Shown piece after piece: positions 13,008 to 13,765 of a DNA stretch of 13,765 nt. Position 1 is the stretch's first letter, and every line of letters begins with the position of its first letter. The DNA is taken from assembly GCA_913009675.1 (NCBI GenBank), contig CAJVXD010000008.1:1-13765 (forward strand). Direction: 5' to 3'. The position numbers and the translations under genes were made by a program. The stretch comes from an uncultured bacterium (lineage in GTDB: Bacteria; Omnitrophota; Gorgyraeia; Gorgyraeales; Gorgyraeaceae). The notes beneath the pieces were generated by a model. The model saw nothing but the letters and a program-made list of their open reading frames with translations. It was not told the origin of the DNA and did no database searches.

Positions 13008-13765
13008 TTATCTCGTCTTCGCCTTTCTTAGTTCACGCTCTTTTACTGCCTGGACCTCGAGCGCCAGTCCCCCAGGTGTCTTCTCGCCTATTATTATAGA
13101 TTGTATGCCTTTATCAAAGGCCTCGATCACAGGTGGAAATTCCGATACCCCCCATACGTTTGGATGGGTCGTATTTTCCATATCGTCGGCAAACTGTGAA
13201 AGCAATGGAGGGATATTTTGCAGGCTATCCTTATTTGACGGCAGATTCACCGTTTCTTTCGCAAGATAAACCTGTTGAGGTTTATCTGTAAGCCACTCTA
13301 AAAATCTAACTGCCTCTTTAGCGTTATTAGAACCTTTATTTACCATAAGGCTGGATCCGGCCCCACCCCATATAATCATAGGGTAGTCAGAGGTTACAGG
13401 AGGCGGGATCATCACGCCATAATTTAGATCTGGGTTCATTCCGTTATAAACATTTACGCACCATGACCCGTTAAATGCAAAGGCTGCACGATTGTTCGCA
13501 AAAAGCTGTTCGGCAGTCTTGTTTACCATCGTCACTACCCCGGTTGCAAGAAGCCCTCCGTCTCTCATCTGGCGGAATAGATCAAAGACCTTTATCCAGT
13601 CAGGGTCAGTATAAGGCACCTTCCCCCTTATTGTGTCCAGGACCTTATCTTCGCCCATTATATTAAAGGCGTAATTCGAGGCAAAGCAGTCTATCATCCA
13701 CATCTCTCCCCATCCGCTTACAAGTCCCTGGATACCCTTTTCCTTCAGAAGCCTGCCTACCTGTA
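13008..13765 (-). CDS. Partial ABC sugar-binding protein (extracellular solute-binding, family 1)
   Basis: The C-terminal 252 residues of a periplasmic sugar-binding protein; the N-terminus and signal peptide lie beyond 13765. The frame is open to the window edge (QVGRLLKEKGIQGLVSGWGE before the first Met), so the Met at 13703 is internal. Typical features of MalE/UgpB-like proteins are visible: WIKVFDLFRQMRDGGL, then AEQLFANNRAAFAFNGSW, then PMIIWGGAGSSLMVNKGSNN, then KEAVRFLEWLTDKPQQVYLAKET. The end AVKERELRKAKTR is a short basic helix. It delivers sugar to the two permeases encoded next. It is the most upstream gene visible; the operon promoter must lie beyond the window. Confidence 0.92.
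   Translation of the reverse strand, partial: QVGRLLKEKGIQGLVSGWGEMWMIDCFASNYAFNIMGEDKVLDTIRGKVPYTDPDWIKVFDLFRQMRDGGLLATGVVTMVNKTAEQLFANNRAAFAFNGSWCVNVYNGMNPDLNYGVMIPPPVTSDYPMIIWGGAGSSLMVNKGSNNAKEAVRFLEWLTDKPQQVYLAKETVNLPSNKDSLQNIPPLLSQFADDMENTTHPNVWGVSEFPPVIEAFDKGIQSIIIGEKTPGGLALEVQAVKERELRKAKTR

Overview
The window reads as a contig fragment from a Gram-negative, probably uncultured bacterium. It has two predicted outer-membrane proteins (a TolC-type channel and a beta-barrel ending in Phe), a lipoprotein, and moderate-to-low GC by eye. The mix of short-TPR barrel protein, TIM-barrel glycosidases carrying TPR-like regions, and many intergenic palindromes reminds me of candidate-phylum genomes such as Omnitrophota. 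That placement is inference only. Bases 1-19 are not genomic: they match the 3' end of the Illumina TruSeq read-2 adapter, so the left edge is an assembly edge.

Every gene I support is on the minus strand, so the biological order runs right to left. At the right edge is the C-terminal part of an ABC sugar-binding protein (13765-13008). Its two MalF/MalG-type permeases follow (12971-12084 and 12026-11178). Then come a large secreted TIM-barrel glycosidase with a TPR-like N-terminus (11181-8800), a lipoprotein with a carbohydrate-binding-like jelly roll (8644-7916), a second membrane-anchored TIM-barrel glycosidase (7822-6605), an outer-membrane beta-barrel protein with an N-terminal TPR (6603-3868) and a ROK-family repressor (3677-2439). 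Together they look like a glycan capture, trimming and import locus: barrel and lipoprotein at the outer membrane, two related glycosidases in the periplasm, an ABC importer in the inner membrane, and a sugar-responsive regulator. No SusC/SusD pair and no ABC ATPase is visible.

A second unit starts at 2225. It has a near-consensus sigma-70 promoter (TTGACA, 17 nt, TATACT) and encodes a TolC-family protein with an unusual TonB-C-like N-terminal domain. A partial membrane-anchored protein follows (239-20), plausibly the periplasmic adaptor of an efflux or secretion system, cut by the contig edge.

Almost every gap in the main cluster holds a palindrome. The gaps at 2226-2438 and 3678-3867 contain related copies of one element: they share end sequences, both supply the upstream gene's stop codon at the same element position, and their stems differ by compensatory base pairs. 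Two inverted copies of a 20-nt hairpin flank the first permease gene. The signal-peptide region of the large glycosidase is built on two 7-nt tandem repeats. No tRNA, rRNA, CRISPR array or transposase gene was seen, and no gene-free stretch exceeds 300 bases.
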